Notes: generated by a model not told the origin, from the letters alone. A DNA stretch of 64,000 bases from G964291335 sp964291335 (GCA_964291335.2 OZ219748.1:248001-312000), one strand, 5' to 3'; shown: positions 24,241 through 33,884, counted from the first letter of the stretch. Numbers and translations are program-made.

Positions 24241-24866
24241 AGTTCTTTCTGGTGCGGCACGGGGAAACGGAGTGGAACAAGCTGGGCTATTTCCAGGGGC
24301 AGGAAGATACCTGTCTGAATGCTACCGGCCTGGCCCAGGCCCGGACAATGGCGGCGGCGGCCTATAGCTGGAACTTAAGCGCCCTTTATTCCAGCCCCTT
24401 GACCCGAACCATGCAGGTTGCCGAGGAGTTTTCCCGACAGCTGAACCTGCCGGTGCAGCCAAAAGACGGGCTGATGGAACTGGCGCTGGGCGAATTGGAA
24501 GGCGTTACCGGCGAACAGATGCAGGCTAATTGGCCCGATGTTTTTGCCGCCTGGCGGGAGCGCCCGGAGCTGGTAGTTATGCCTGGCGGGGAGTCTCTGT
24601 CAGCGCTGCAAGAGCGCGCCTGGCAGGTAATTCTGGAATTGGAGCAGGTTCATGAAGCCGGGGATAATATAGCGGTTATTTCTCATAATTTCACCATTCG
24701 GGCTGTTTGCAGTCGGCTTCTGGGCGTGCCGCTGGCCTGCTTTCACCGTATGCATCTGACCCTGGGGTCGGTAACGGTTTTTGATAGCAGCCCCCGGGGG
24801 CGTTGCCTGCTCACCTACAACTTTACCGGGCATCTGTCCCCCAACCCGCTTTATCCGGCGGGCTGA
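24237..24866 (+). CDS. Histidine phosphatase family protein
   Basis: A 209-residue phosphoglycerate-mutase-like phosphatase. The catalytic His is in FLVRHGETEWN at the start, followed by SPLTRTMQVAEEF, MELALGELEGVTGEQ, and the second active-site His in VISHNFTIRAV. The reaction is removal of phosphate via phosphohistidine; the substrate (for instance alpha-ribazole phosphate or a sugar phosphate) cannot be fixed. Translation starts at a GTG that overlaps the upstream stop, so it is coupled with the CNNM gene; tilS starts one base after its stop. Confidence 0.9.
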   Translation: MKFFLVRHGETEWNKLGYFQGQEDTCLNATGLAQARTMAAAAYSWNLSALYSSPLTRTMQVAEEFSRQLNLPVQPKDGLMELALGELEGVTGEQMQANWPDVFAAWRERPELVVMPGGESLSALQERAWQVILELEQVHEAGDNIAVISHNFTIRAVCSRLLGVPLACFHRMHLTLGSVTVFDSSPRGRCLLTYNFTGHLSPNPLYPAG

Positions 24867-24867
24867 A

Positions 24868-26364
24868 ATGGCCGTTGCGGCGGCAATAGACCGAAGGGTG
24901 GCCAACGCGTTGCGCCGCGTCGGGCTTGACCAGCCCGGGATAACCCTGGTAGTCGGCGTTTCCGGCGGCGCCGATTCCTCTACGCTGCTATACAGCTTGA
25001 ACCGGCTGCGGCGTTGGCATAAGTTCGACCTTCACGTAGCCCACCTGAACCATGATTTCCGGGGGGAGGAAGCCAACGAGGACGCCCGGTTTGTGGAAAG
25101 TCTGGCCCGGGAACTGGGTCTGCCGGCAACGGTGGAAAAGAGAGACCCCGTCGCCTATCAACGCCAGAGAGGTATTTCCTCCTTTGAGCAGGGCGCCCGG
25201 GAAATGCGCTACGACTTTATGGCCGAAGTGGCCAGGGATGCCGGCGCCCCGGCGGTGGCGGTAGGGCATACCGCCGACGACCTGGCTGAAACGGTTCTGC
25301 TCCATATTTTCCGGGGGGCGGGCCTGGCCGGCCTGCGGGGCATGACTGAACAGGCCCCCTGGCCCTGGCCGCCCGGGCTGGTATCCCCGGTCATCTTTCG
25401 CCCGCTCCTGGAGGTTGCCAGGGCGGAAACGGCGGAATACTGCCGGGAGTTGGGAAAAGATTATCGGCAAGACAGCGGTAATTCCCTGTTCCGGTTTACT
25501 CGCAATCGAGTACGTCTGGAATTGCTGCCCTATCTGACTGCGGAGTTCAACCCCCGGATCAGAGATGCCCTGGCGCGGCTGGCCCGGATTTCAGCTCTGG
25601 AACTGGATTATCTGGAGCAGGAGGTTGAGCGGGTTTGGCCCGAAATTCCGGCTGCCGGCTTTGCGGCCAATTCTGAAGCCGAGCCTGCCGATACCCTTGT
25701 GATGAACCGGGAAGTTCTGGCGGCGCTGCACCCGGCCCTGCGCCGGCTGGCGTTGCGGCGAGCCTACGTTGCCCTAACCGGCGAGCCGCGCCGCCTGCGG
25801 GAAAGCCACTTAAGGGCTATGTCGGACCTGGTTGAGCGGGAAGCCACCGGACGGGCCCTGGTTTTGCCGATGGGATTGCGGTTCCGTTCTATCGACGGGG
25901 CGCTGGCCCTGACCCGAGCCGACCGGGAAGAGGCCTGCCCCTACCCTGCTCTGTCGGCGGCCCATAAACTGGAACTGCCGGAGCAGGTCGGGGAAGAAAA
26001 AACAGCCTTCATTTCCGGCTGGCGGGTAGGCGTCCGTTGGGTTACCCGGCGCGGGATTGCAACCTTGGCAGTCGGCAACCCACTGGCGGCTTACCTGGAC
26101 GCCGATGCCTTGCGCGACGGCGTGACGGTGCGCGGCTGGCGGCCAGGCGACCGATTTCAGCCCCTGGGTATGACCGGCCGCAAGAAGCTGCAAGATTTTT
26201 TCACTGACTTGCGGACACCCAGGGTCTGGCGCAGCAGGATACCTTTGCTGGAAACCAGGCAAGGCATAGCCTGGGTGGTAGGTTACCGCATAGCCGATTG
26301 GGCCAAGGTCAGAGACGACTCGGAAGGGGCAATCCACATCAACTTTGAACCGGTTGATGCGTAA
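24868..26364 (+). CDS. tilS: tRNA(Ile)-lysidine synthase TilS
   Basis: A 498-residue enzyme that converts the wobble cytidine of tRNA(Ile2) to lysidine using ATP. The PP-loop VVGVSGGADSSTLLY lies near residue 32, followed by HLNHDFRGEEANEDARFV and VGHTADDLAETVLLHIFRGAGLAGLRGM, all typical. The C-terminal TilS domain is visible in GWRPGDRFQPLGMTGRKKLQDFFTD and IAWVVGYRIADWAKV. The ATG at 24868 gives the family start and lies one base after the previous stop. Confidence 0.95.
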   Translation: MAVAAAIDRRVANALRRVGLDQPGITLVVGVSGGADSSTLLYSLNRLRRWHKFDLHVAHLNHDFRGEEANEDARFVESLARELGLPATVEKRDPVAYQRQRGISSFEQGAREMRYDFMAEVARDAGAPAVAVGHTADDLAETVLLHIFRGAGLAGLRGMTEQAPWPWPPGLVSPVIFRPLLEVARAETAEYCRELGKDYRQDSGNSLFRFTRNRVRLELLPYLTAEFNPRIRDALARLARISALELDYLEQEVERVWPEIPAAGFAANSEAEPADTLVMNREVLAALHPALRRLALRRAYVALTGEPRRLRESHLRAMSDLVEREATGRALVLPMGLRFRSIDGALALTRADREEACPYPALSAAHKLELPEQVGEEKTAFISGWRVGVRWVTRRGIATLAVGNPLAAYLDADALRDGVTVRGWRPGDRFQPLGMTGRKKLQDFFTDLRTPRVWRSRIPLLETRQGIAWVVGYRIADWAKVRDDSEGAIHINFEPVDA

Positions 26365-26450
26365 CGGGCGTAATACCGTTTCGGCAAAGCCCGGTCCGGT
26401 TGGGTATCCGCTGCCGCAGCCACCGGAAATTGAAGCCTGCCCCTGCCCGG

Positions 26451-28517
26451 CTAGTCTGCCAGCTGCCGGGCTAAAGCGTCGGCATCGGTAACCGGCAGCT
26501 GGCAGACATAATGCTGGCACACATAGGCAGTCGGCAAGCCATTTACCATATCCCGCTGCGCTAATAAGGGAATGGACAGCGCCGCTCCGTTATCCACTGC
26601 TTCAGTTGCCGCAGCAGGGTCCAGCCCTACCACCACTTTGTTAGGCAGGTAGCGGCCAAAAACCTCGTCCTGCAACCGGCGGGTGTCCGGGTCCTGGCGG
26701 GGGCCGATGATGGCGACTTCTCTGGGGGGGGAAAGGTAGAAGTCGAGCGCCCCCAGCCAGTGGGCGACGCCGGACGGAGCCTGTCGCATCAATCTTTCCA
26801 GGGAGCGCAGCGGCCTGGCTCCCTTCAGGTGATATTCATTATTGCCGGTGAAAACAGCCAGTCGCAGCAATGCTTCAGCGGCTACCGAACCGCCACAGGG
26901 TTGGGCGTTGTCAAAGACATCCCGGGGCCTGGTGACCAAAGCCTCGTGCTCAACGCTGGTATCATAGAAACCGCCAACGCCTTCGTCCCAGAAAAGCTCG
27001 ATCATTGTGTCGGCCAGAGCCACTGCCCGGGCCAGCCATTTCTGGTCGAAAGTTGCCTCGTAAAGGGCCAGCAGGCCGGCGATTACGCTGGCATAGTCTT
27101 CCAGGAACCCGGGCAGCCGGGCCTGGCCCGCCCGGCTGCTACGCAGCAGACGCCCGTCCCGCAGCATGGATTCGGTGAGGAAGGACGCATTGGCGATGGC
27201 TGCCTGCCGGTAATCCTGCCGGCCCAGGGCCGCCGCCGCCTCGCTGAAGCTCTGAAGCATCAGACCGTTCCAGGCGGCCAGAACTTTATCGTCCCGGAAG
27301 GGATGGGGCCGCCGCTCTCGCTCTGCCAACAGCCTTGCCCTTCCTCGGGCAATAACCGACGCCAGACGCTCTTCGCTGATACCGTGGTCAAGGGCGAAAG
27401 TTTCCGGGTTTTGGGGTACGTGCAGGATGTTGGCCCCCTCAAAGTTGCCGGCATCGGTAACCCCGAAATAGCCGCCCAGCAGGTCCCCTTCTTCCGTTCC
27501 CAGCGCGTCCCGCAACTGGGCCGGAGTCCAAACAAAAAACCGGCCCTCAACACCCTCGCTGTCAGCATCCTGGGCTGAATAGAAGCCGCCCTGCCGGTCA
27601 GTCATCTCGCGCAGCACATAGTCCAGGGTTTCCTCAGTGATACGGCGGTAAAGGTTCCGGCCGGTAACCTGGTAGGCGTGCAGGTAAAGGCGGGACAACA
27701 AGGCATTATCGTAAAGCATCTTCTCGAAGTGAGGCACCAGCCAGAAGGCATCGGTAGAATAGCGATGGAAGCCGCCGCCCAGCTGGTCATAAATGCCGCC
27801 GCAAGCCATTTTTTCCAGAGTATGTTCCACCATTTCCAGGGCCCGTGAACCATATTCGCGCCGCTGGCAGCGCAGCAGGAACTCCGGTGTCATCGGCTGA
27901 GGAAACTTGGGGGCGGCGCCGAACCCGCCGTTCTGGTAATCGAAGTCAGCGGCCAGGAGCGTGTAAGCCTGGTGCATAATCTCGACAGTCAGGGGTGCGC
28001 TGCCCGCCGGAAGTTGGCTGGTGCGCCTCATTTGCTGGGTAAGCTGTTGGGTAACCCGGTCTATTTCCCCCTTGTTGTTCCGGTAGGCTTCGGTAACCGC
28101 CAGCAAAACCCGGGGAAAGCCGGGCATATTCATCCGATCGGCGGGCGGAAAGTAAGTGCCACCGTAAAAGGGTTTGCCGTCCGGGGTCAGAAATACGGTC
28201 ATGGGCCACCCACCGCTGCCGGTAAGCATCTGCACTGCTGCCATATAAACAGCGTCCAGGTCGGGCCGTTCCTCACGGTCAACCTTAACGTTGACGAAAT
28301 TGGCATTCATCAAAGAGGCAATGCCCTCGTCCTCAAAGGACTCCCGTTCCATTACATGGCACCAGTGGCAGGCGGAATACCCAATACTCAACAGAATGGG
28401 TTTATTCTCTTCGCGGGAGCGGGCTAAAGCCTCCTCTCCCCAGGGATACCATTCCACCGGGTTATGCGCGTGCTGGAGCAAATAGGGGCTGGTTTCATCA
28501 ATTAAGCGGTTGGGCAC
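26451..28517 (-). CDS. Thioredoxin domain-containing protein of the YyaL/DUF255 family
   Basis: A 688-residue protein of the spermatogenesis-associated-20/YyaL family. The first 160 residues are a thioredoxin-like domain (SPYLLQHAHNPVEWYPWGEEA, ACHWCHVMERESFEDE with its CxxC, WPMTVFLTPDGKPFYGGTYFPP). The rest is an alpha/alpha-barrel like that of glycoside-processing epimerases (GGIYDQLGGGFHRYSTD, PHFEKMLYDNALLSRLYLHA, DSEGVEGRFFVWTPAQLRDALG, DDKVLAAWNGLMLQSFSEA). The biochemical role is not known. Translation starts at GTG after AGGTGA. The C-terminus carries CQHYVCQLP. Monocistronic by appearance. Confidence 0.92.
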   Translation of the reverse strand: MPNRLIDETSPYLLQHAHNPVEWYPWGEEALARSREENKPILLSIGYSACHWCHVMERESFEDEGIASLMNANFVNVKVDREERPDLDAVYMAAVQMLTGSGGWPMTVFLTPDGKPFYGGTYFPPADRMNMPGFPRVLLAVTEAYRNNKGEIDRVTQQLTQQMRRTSQLPAGSAPLTVEIMHQAYTLLAADFDYQNGGFGAAPKFPQPMTPEFLLRCQRREYGSRALEMVEHTLEKMACGGIYDQLGGGFHRYSTDAFWLVPHFEKMLYDNALLSRLYLHAYQVTGRNLYRRITEETLDYVLREMTDRQGGFYSAQDADSEGVEGRFFVWTPAQLRDALGTEEGDLLGGYFGVTDAGNFEGANILHVPQNPETFALDHGISEERLASVIARGRARLLAERERRPHPFRDDKVLAAWNGLMLQSFSEAAAALGRQDYRQAAIANASFLTESMLRDGRLLRSSRAGQARLPGFLEDYASVIAGLLALYEATFDQKWLARAVALADTMIELFWDEGVGGFYDTSVEHEALVTRPRDVFDNAQPCGGSVAAEALLRLAVFTGNNEYHLKGARPLRSLERLMRQAPSGVAHWLGALDFYLSPPREVAIIGPRQDPDTRRLQDEVFGRYLPNKVVVGLDPAAATEAVDNGAALSIPLLAQRDMVNGLPTAYVCQHYVCQLPVTDADALARQLAD

Positions 28518-28591
28518 ACTTCACCTGCGCACAGCGTTTTGCGTTTCCATAAGGCCGGGGCTGCCAGTTTAATTGCCAATGGGCGCACGGG

Positions 28592-30355
28592 CTAGCCGTT
28601 GGCGGCGCCCAGTTGCCCGGACAGGTTTTTCAGCAATTCCTCAAGAGGCATAGCTCCCAGGTTGCCGCCGTCGCGGGTGCGGACGGCTACCGCCTGCTCC
28701 TGCTGCTCCCGGTCGCCTACTACCAGCATATAGGGGATTTTCTCCAGTTGAGCATTGCGAATCTTCAGGTTCATCCGTTCATTGCGGGCGTCCATTTCAG
28801 CGCGAAAGCCCTGAGACGCTAACCGGGCCTTTACCAGCTGAGCGTAATCCTGGTGCCGGTCGGCAATGGGGATGACTACTGCCTGCGTAGGAGCCAGCCA
28901 CAGGGGAAATGCGCCGGCATAGTGTTCGATAAGCACCCCCAGGAACCTTTCCAGGGAGCCTAGTATCGCTCGATGCACCATGTAAGGACGGCTGCGGCCG
29001 CCTTCGGCATCCATAAAGGTCAAATCAAACCGCTCCGGCAGATTGAAGTCGAACTGCACCGTGGTACATTGCCAATCCCGTCCCAGGGCGTCCTTGATTT
29101 TGATGTCAATTTTGGGACCGTAGAAGGCGCCTCCGCCGGCGTCCAGGTCATAGGCCAAACCTCGTTGTGCCAGGGCCCGGCGCAGGGATTCGGTTGCATG
29201 CTCCCACAGATCCGGCTCCCCGGCGTAACTCTCCGGGCGCGTGGACAAGGAGATGGAAAAGTCGGTAAAACCAAAGGCGTCCAGCAATTCAAAGGTCAGG
29301 TCAAGGACACCGCCGACCTCCGACTCTACCTGCTCGGGCAGGCAAAAAATGTGGGCATCATCCTGGGTAAACCCGCGAACCCGCATCAGGCCATGGAGCG
29401 TCCCGCTGCGTTCATAGCGGTACACAGTACCCAACTCGGCGATACGCAGGGGAAGTTCCCGGTAGCTGCGCAGGGCGGAACGGTAAACCATGATGTGGAA
29501 GGGACAATTCATCGGTTTCAGGAAGTATTCCTGTTCATCCACCTCCAGCGGAGCGTACATACTGTCCCGGTAGTGGGCCAGGTGTCCGCTGGTTTGCCAC
29601 AGCTGGGCGCGCCCGATGTGGGGGGAATAGACAATGTTGTAAGCATGGCGGAAGTGAAGGTCCCGCCAGTAGTCCTCCACCAGGCTGCGCACTACCCCGC
29701 CTTTGGGGTGCCATACAATCAGGCCCGGCCCGATTTCTTCATGAATAGAAAAGAGGCCTAACTGGCGGCCCAGAGTACGGTGGTCCCGGCGTTCCGCCTC
29801 CGCCTGCCGGCGCAGATAGTCGTCCAGGGCCTCGCTGCTTTCCCATGCCGTGCCATAGATGCGCTGCAGCATAGGCCGCTTTTCGTCGCCCCGCCAGTAG
29901 GCTCCGGCGATATTCAGCAGCTTTACCGCCTCAATATCCGACGTGCCGTCCACGTGGGGGCCCTGACACAGATCCACAAAGTCCCCGTGGCGGTAGATGC
30001 TCAGCGTAGCTTCATCCGGCAGGTCGGCGATAATTTCCAGCTTATAAGGCTGGTCAACGAACATTTGCTGCGCCTCGGCCCGGCTGACCTCTTCCCGCAG
30101 GAAGGCCTGACTCGAAGCGATGGTTTCCTGCATAAGGCTTTCTATACTCGCCAGGTCCTCGGGAGTAAAAGGGCGGGAAACGTCAAAATCGTAGTAAAAC
30201 CCGTCCTGAGTCGGCGGCCCGATACCCATTTTGGCCTCGGGAAACAGCTTTAGAACGGCATCGGCCATCACGTGGGCCGCCGAATGGCGCATTCGGTGCC
30301 GCAAAGCCTCGGTATCGTCGGTATGGGAATGGTCCATGGATCCGTGATCCAGCAT
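28592..30355 (-). CDS. thrS: Threonyl-tRNA synthetase without TGS domain
   Basis: A 587-residue class II synthetase that charges tRNA(Thr). The editing domain is present (HSAAHVMADAVLKLFPEAKMGIGPPTQDGFYYDF, YRHGDFVDLCQGPHV with its Cys/His motif), then the catalytic core (MNCPFHIMVYRSALRSYRELPLRIAELGTVYRYERSG, RGFTQDDAHIFC, HRAILGSLERFLGVLIEHYAG) and the anticodon domain. The N-terminal TGS domain of about 60 residues found in E. coli ThrS is missing, and the chain opens with a His/Asp-rich stub. AGGA lies 8 bases before the ATG. No T-box leader is seen in the upstream gap; a TATAAT occurs at 30438-30433 on the minus strand. Confidence 0.95.
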   Translation of the reverse strand: MLDHGSMDHSHTDDTEALRHRMRHSAAHVMADAVLKLFPEAKMGIGPPTQDGFYYDFDVSRPFTPEDLASIESLMQETIASSQAFLREEVSRAEAQQMFVDQPYKLEIIADLPDEATLSIYRHGDFVDLCQGPHVDGTSDIEAVKLLNIAGAYWRGDEKRPMLQRIYGTAWESSEALDDYLRRQAEAERRDHRTLGRQLGLFSIHEEIGPGLIVWHPKGGVVRSLVEDYWRDLHFRHAYNIVYSPHIGRAQLWQTSGHLAHYRDSMYAPLEVDEQEYFLKPMNCPFHIMVYRSALRSYRELPLRIAELGTVYRYERSGTLHGLMRVRGFTQDDAHIFCLPEQVESEVGGVLDLTFELLDAFGFTDFSISLSTRPESYAGEPDLWEHATESLRRALAQRGLAYDLDAGGGAFYGPKIDIKIKDALGRDWQCTTVQFDFNLPERFDLTFMDAEGGRSRPYMVHRAILGSLERFLGVLIEHYAGAFPLWLAPTQAVVIPIADRHQDYAQLVKARLASQGFRAEMDARNERMNLKIRNAQLEKIPYMLVVGDREQQEQAVAVRTRDGGNLGAMPLEELLKNLSGQLGAANG

Positions 30356-30432
30356 AATGACTTCCTGTGAATGGTCAAAGTGGCGACAGCCTCCGTTGGC
30401 GACTGCCGTTAGTCGTCAGCCGGCGCTTCCCC

Positions 30433-30438
30433 ATTATA
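30433..30438 (-). promoter_or_regulatory. -10 box of the thrS promoter
   Basis: A perfect TATAAT on the minus strand 78 bases upstream of the thrS start. No good -35 is visible at 16-18 bases. Confidence 0.4.
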
Positions 30439-30513
30439 CCCAACATTGGAACTTTAGGATATTGACGCAGAACGACCGGAAAGCGAGAGGGATACCGGCA
30501 GACGGCTGCGAGG

Positions 30514-31158
30514 TTACGAGCCGTAAAACACTTCCCGCAGGCTGCGATGCTGCAGGGCGGTCAACAGCTGCCGGTGGATGGAAACGGCGTAGCTGACGGT
30601 TACCATAAGAGTTAAAGCGATGGAAAAACCGACGTGGTGAACCCCCGCTCCGGGCGCCAGCCAGTTCAGGTTAAAGGCTGCGGCGATAATTATCAGCAAG
30701 TTAAACAGAGCATAACCTACCGCCAGGCCGATTATGGCGTTGCGGGATACCAGCAGCGCCAGTATTCCGGGGATAATGGCAATCGCCGTCGGGATTAAAA
30801 GGAAGCCGAGACATACGCCGATGACCGGCGCGGCGCCTTTTCCGCCGCGGAACCCCAATATGAAGGTCCAATTATGCCCGGCCACTACCAGCGGCCCGGT
30901 CAGGTAAATGGCCCACTCGGGCAGCCCAACCCATGCCGGCAGCAGGGCAGCCAGAACCCCTTTCCCCACGTCCAGAACCAGCACCAGCCCAGCCCCCCAC
31001 CAGCCAACCTGATGGTAGGTGTTCAGGGTGCCTACGTTGCGGCTGCCTACCTCCCGCAAGTCCACGCCCTTGAGCGCCCTGACCAGGAAATAAGCCGGGG
31101 GAATGGCGCCGATAAAGTAAGCGGCAATGCCGGTAATGGCAACGGCCAGAAACTCCAA
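30514..31158 (-). CDS. plsY: Glycerol-3-phosphate acyltransferase PlsY
   Basis: A 214-residue inner membrane enzyme that transfers an acyl group from acyl phosphate to glycerol 3-phosphate, the first step of phospholipid synthesis. The three conserved motifs are visible: EVGSRNVGTLNTY near residue 36, GHNWTFILGFRGGKGAA near 93, and the loop after the fourth helix. Five hydrophobic helices fit the family. Translation begins at TTG with GGAG 7 bases upstream. plsX, which makes the acyl phosphate, is not in the window. Confidence 0.93.
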   Translation of the reverse strand: MEFLAVAITGIAAYFIGAIPPAYFLVRALKGVDLREVGSRNVGTLNTYHQVGWWGAGLVLVLDVGKGVLAALLPAWVGLPEWAIYLTGPLVVAGHNWTFILGFRGGKGAAPVIGVCLGFLLIPTAIAIIPGILALLVSRNAIIGLAVGYALFNLLIIIAAAFNLNWLAPGAGVHHVGFSIALTLMVTVSYAVSIHRQLLTALQHRSLREVFYGS

Positions 31159-31296
31159 CGAGGTTCTCCTGCAGCCGGTTTTGGGCTACCGAACCGGTTT
31201 GCTGCCAGACGGTCGACCGGTTCCGTGGGCCAACACCTGGATTCTAGCACTGGCGGCCGGCGAGGGCAATCGGCAGCGCGCCGGCTCGGAAATAAC

Positions 31297-31326
31297 CTGA
31301 CAAATGCGACGTTAACACCCTATAAT
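31297..31326 (+). promoter_or_regulatory. prfB promoter
   Basis: CTGACA, an 18-base spacer and a perfect TATAAT, giving a leader of about 70 bases to the GTG start of prfB. Confidence 0.7.
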
Positions 31327-31401
31327 GGGAGTAGCAAATCTGGGGACGGCGTTTTCCATAGACTTGGAAATGTCGCTGATACTCTTTTGAGGGATACTAT
31401 T

Positions 31402-32500
31402 GTGGAATACCTTAGGCAGGAACTGGAAGGCACGGTACAGAAAATAGCTGCGGTCGTGGAGCGTCTTTGACCTTTCGCAAAAAGAGGCTGATATTGCCCG
31501 CATGGAGCGGGACGCTGCCGCCCCCGGTTACTGGGATAATCCGGGAAGGGCTCAGCGGGATATGCAGGAATTGGGGCAGCTTAAGGAAACGGTCGCCCGG
31601 TGGCGCAGTATGGAAAGCCAGGGCGCAACCTTGCTGGAACTGACCGAGTTGGCTATTGATGATGACGACTATTCTCTTGAAGCCCAGTTGCGCGAAGACG
31701 CCGGGGAGCTGGCCAAATCGCTGGGCCGGGAGGAGATTGCCTTAACCCTGTCCGGCCCCTACGACGACCGCCCGGCGATTGTATCGGTATATTCCGGGGC
31801 TGGCGGCACCGATTCCCATGACTGGGCGGAGATGCTGTTCAGGATGTATTCCCGCTGGGCCGAGCGTCAACGCCGGCCGGTTCAGGTCATGGATCTCTCC
31901 TATGGCGATGAGGCCGGGCTGCGAAGCGTCACCCTGGAAGTTGGCGGCCGTTACGCCTACGGTTACCTTAATGCCGAAAGGGGCGTGCACCGCCTGGTGC
32001 GGCTTTCTCCTTACGACCCTAACAACCTGCGCCATACTTCTTTCGTACAGGTTGAGGTTCTGCCGGCAGCTTCGGAGGACGAAGAGGAGTTGGTGGTGAA
32101 AGCCGACCAGATTAAGCTGGATACTTTTCGCTCCAGCGGACCTGGAGGACAGAATGTGCAGAAGGTGGCCTCGGCAGTGCGACTGACTCACTTGCCCACC
32201 GGTATTGTCGTATCCTGCCAAACGGAACGCTCGCAGCACCAAAACCGGGAATATGCTATGCGCATCCTGCGGGCCCGGCTGTTGGCCCGGCAGAACGAGC
32301 AGCGCGCCGAAGAGTTGGCTAAACTGCGTGGTGAACGGGTTGCCGCCGAATGGGGCAATCAGATCCGCAGCTATGTTCTGCACCCTTACAAGCTGGTTAA
32401 GGACCACCGCACCAATTGCCAAAGCGCCAACCCGGACGGGGTGCTGGATGGCGACCTGGACGGCTTCATCGAGGCCTTCCTGATTTCCCGGGTCAGTTAG
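31402..32500 (+). CDS. prfB: Peptide chain release factor 2 (programmed +1 frameshift)
   Basis: Release factor 2 recognises UAA and UGA and triggers peptide release. The gene is in two frames: codons from the GTG at 31402 (GAGGG 8 bases upstream) end at CTT TGA (31465-31470), where a +1 slip on CTTTGAC resumes at GAC 31469. The joined product (31402-31467 plus 31469-32500) is 365 residues, the same length as E. coli RF2. The join reads VVERL-DLSQKEADIARMERD, as in the family. GGAG sits three bases before the slip codon, as in known prfB sites. The domain core carries SGPGGQNVQKVASAVRLTH with the catalytic GGQ, and the late HPYKLVKDHR. A T/S-P-x-like tripeptide region is consistent with RF2. 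Confidence 0.96.
31454..31471 (+). other. Programmed +1 frameshift site of prfB
   Basis: An internal GTGGAG, then CGT CTT TGA C, the conserved RF2 autoregulatory slip signal: low RF2 leaves the UGA unread and the ribosome shifts from CUU to UUU. In-frame TGA is at 31468-31470. Confidence 0.95.
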
Positions 32501-32538
32501 CGAAAAAGCCGTTTATTCAGCAAGGGCAATGACAGAAG

Positions 32539-32574
32539 AAACGGGCTGCCCTTCAGATGAAGGGCAGCCCGTTT
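32539..32574. terminator. Bidirectional hairpin between prfB and ribBA
   Basis: A perfect 16-pair stem AAACGGGCTGCCCTTC/GAAGGGCAGCCCGTTT with the tetraloop AGAT lies between the convergent ends of prfB and ribBA. A-rich on one side and T-rich on the other, it can terminate both transcripts. Confidence 0.85.
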
Positions 32575-32601
32575 AACCGTACTGACGCTCCGGCCGGGCA
32601 A

Positions 32602-33810
32602 TCAGGAACAGGAGCCGAGGATATGCCCCATCCGCTGGCGTTTGGTGTTCAGATACTCCCGGTTCTCCGGGTTGGGCGGCACCTCAACCTGAACCCGTTC
32701 CACTACTTCCACGCCCAAACCGGCCAACCCGATTAGCTTGTGCGGGTTGTTGGTCAACAGTTTAATTTTCCGGATACCGAGGTCGGCCAGAATCCTGGCC
32801 CCCAGGCCATAGTGGCGCAGGTCGATGTCGAACCCGAGCTGACGGTTAGCTTCCACCGTATCCAGGCCGCCGTCCTGCAGGAAATAAGCCTTAATCTTGT
32901 TGTGCAGGCCGATACCCCGGCCTTCCTGGCGCATATACAGAAGAGCGCCGACGCCCTCCTCCCCAAGAATCTTCAGGGCCAGCTCCATTTGCTCGCCGCA
33001 ATCGCAGCGCATACTGCCAAACACATCCCCGGTCAGGCACTCGCTATGGATCCGGGTCAATACCGGGTCTTCCGGCTGCCAATCGCCAATGGTCAGGGCA
33101 ATATGTTCCCCCCGGTCGCAGGGGCTTTGGTAGGCGACAATCTTGAATTCGCCGTACCTGGTGGGCAGCCGAGCCTCGGCAATCCGTTCCACCCGGGCTT
33201 CATAGCGTCGGCGATAAGCGATAATCTGCGCGATGCTCAGAATTTTCAGGTCGTGGCGCTGGGCAAAGGCTTCCAAATCGGGCAGCCGGGACATGGAACC
33301 GTCATCGTTCATAATTTCGCAGACCACGCCTGCCGGGTAAAGCCCGGCAATGCGGCAGAGGTCAACAATGGCTTCGGTGTGGCCGGGACGCGCCAGCACG
33401 CCGCCCGGCTGATAGCGCAAGGGGAAAAGATGTCCGGGTCGCGAAAAGTCGGAAGGGCTGGTATCGTGGTCGATCAGCGCCCGAATGGTGGCAGCCCGGT
33501 CGCCGGCAGATATGCCGGTGGTAGTGCCGGTCTTATAATCGACGGACATGGTGAAGGCCGTAGGCATTTCATGAAGGGCATACTCGCTGTCCATCAACGG
33601 AATATCCAGTTCACCCAGCCGCTCTTCAAGCATGGGCATACAGATGAGCCCCCGGCCGTGGGTTACCAGAAAGTTGACCGCCTCTGGCGTTACCATTTCG
33701 GCGGCCATGACCAGGTCGCCTTCGTTCTCCCGCCTTTCGTCGTCAACCACTATCAGAAACTTGCCGGCTTTGAGGTCGTCGATGGCTTCTTCCAGGCTAG
33801 ACAGAGACAT
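32602..33810 (-). CDS. ribBA: Bifunctional 3,4-dihydroxy-2-butanone-4-phosphate synthase / GTP cyclohydrolase II
   Basis: A 402-residue two-domain enzyme feeding both branches of riboflavin synthesis. The N-terminal RibB domain (1 to about 200) has VVDDERRENEGDLVMAAE, THGRGLICMPM, DRAATIRALIDHDTSPSDF and RPGHLFPLRYQPGGVLARPGHTEA. The C-terminal RibA domain has the zinc-binding CLTGDVFGSMRCDCGEQ, RQEGRGIGLHNKIKAY, and RHYGLGARILADLG with LLTNNPHKL. AGGAA precedes the start. It follows ribE by 74 bases on the same strand. Confidence 0.96.
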   Translation of the reverse strand: MSLSSLEEAIDDLKAGKFLIVVDDERRENEGDLVMAAEMVTPEAVNFLVTHGRGLICMPMLEERLGELDIPLMDSEYALHEMPTAFTMSVDYKTGTTTGISAGDRAATIRALIDHDTSPSDFSRPGHLFPLRYQPGGVLARPGHTEAIVDLCRIAGLYPAGVVCEIMNDDGSMSRLPDLEAFAQRHDLKILSIAQIIAYRRRYEARVERIAEARLPTRYGEFKIVAYQSPCDRGEHIALTIGDWQPEDPVLTRIHSECLTGDVFGSMRCDCGEQMELALKILGEEGVGALLYMRQEGRGIGLHNKIKAYFLQDGGLDTVEANRQLGFDIDLRHYGLGARILADLGIRKIKLLTNNPHKLIGLAGLGVEVVERVQVEVPPNPENREYLNTKRQRMGHILGSCS

Positions 33811-33884
33811 TTCCTATTCTATCCCCCCGAAAAACCGTTCCCCACTACCATTCCTGCCAAAAGCCGAGCCAATACCGGGCGAAC

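Noticed and set aside
30356..30513. T-box leader ahead of thrS
   Set aside because: No T-box consensus or specifier stem was seen in the 158-base gap.
31468..31470. TGA near the 5' end of prfB read as a gene break
   Set aside because: It is the conserved RF2 programmed frameshift CTTTGAC with its internal Shine-Dalgarno.
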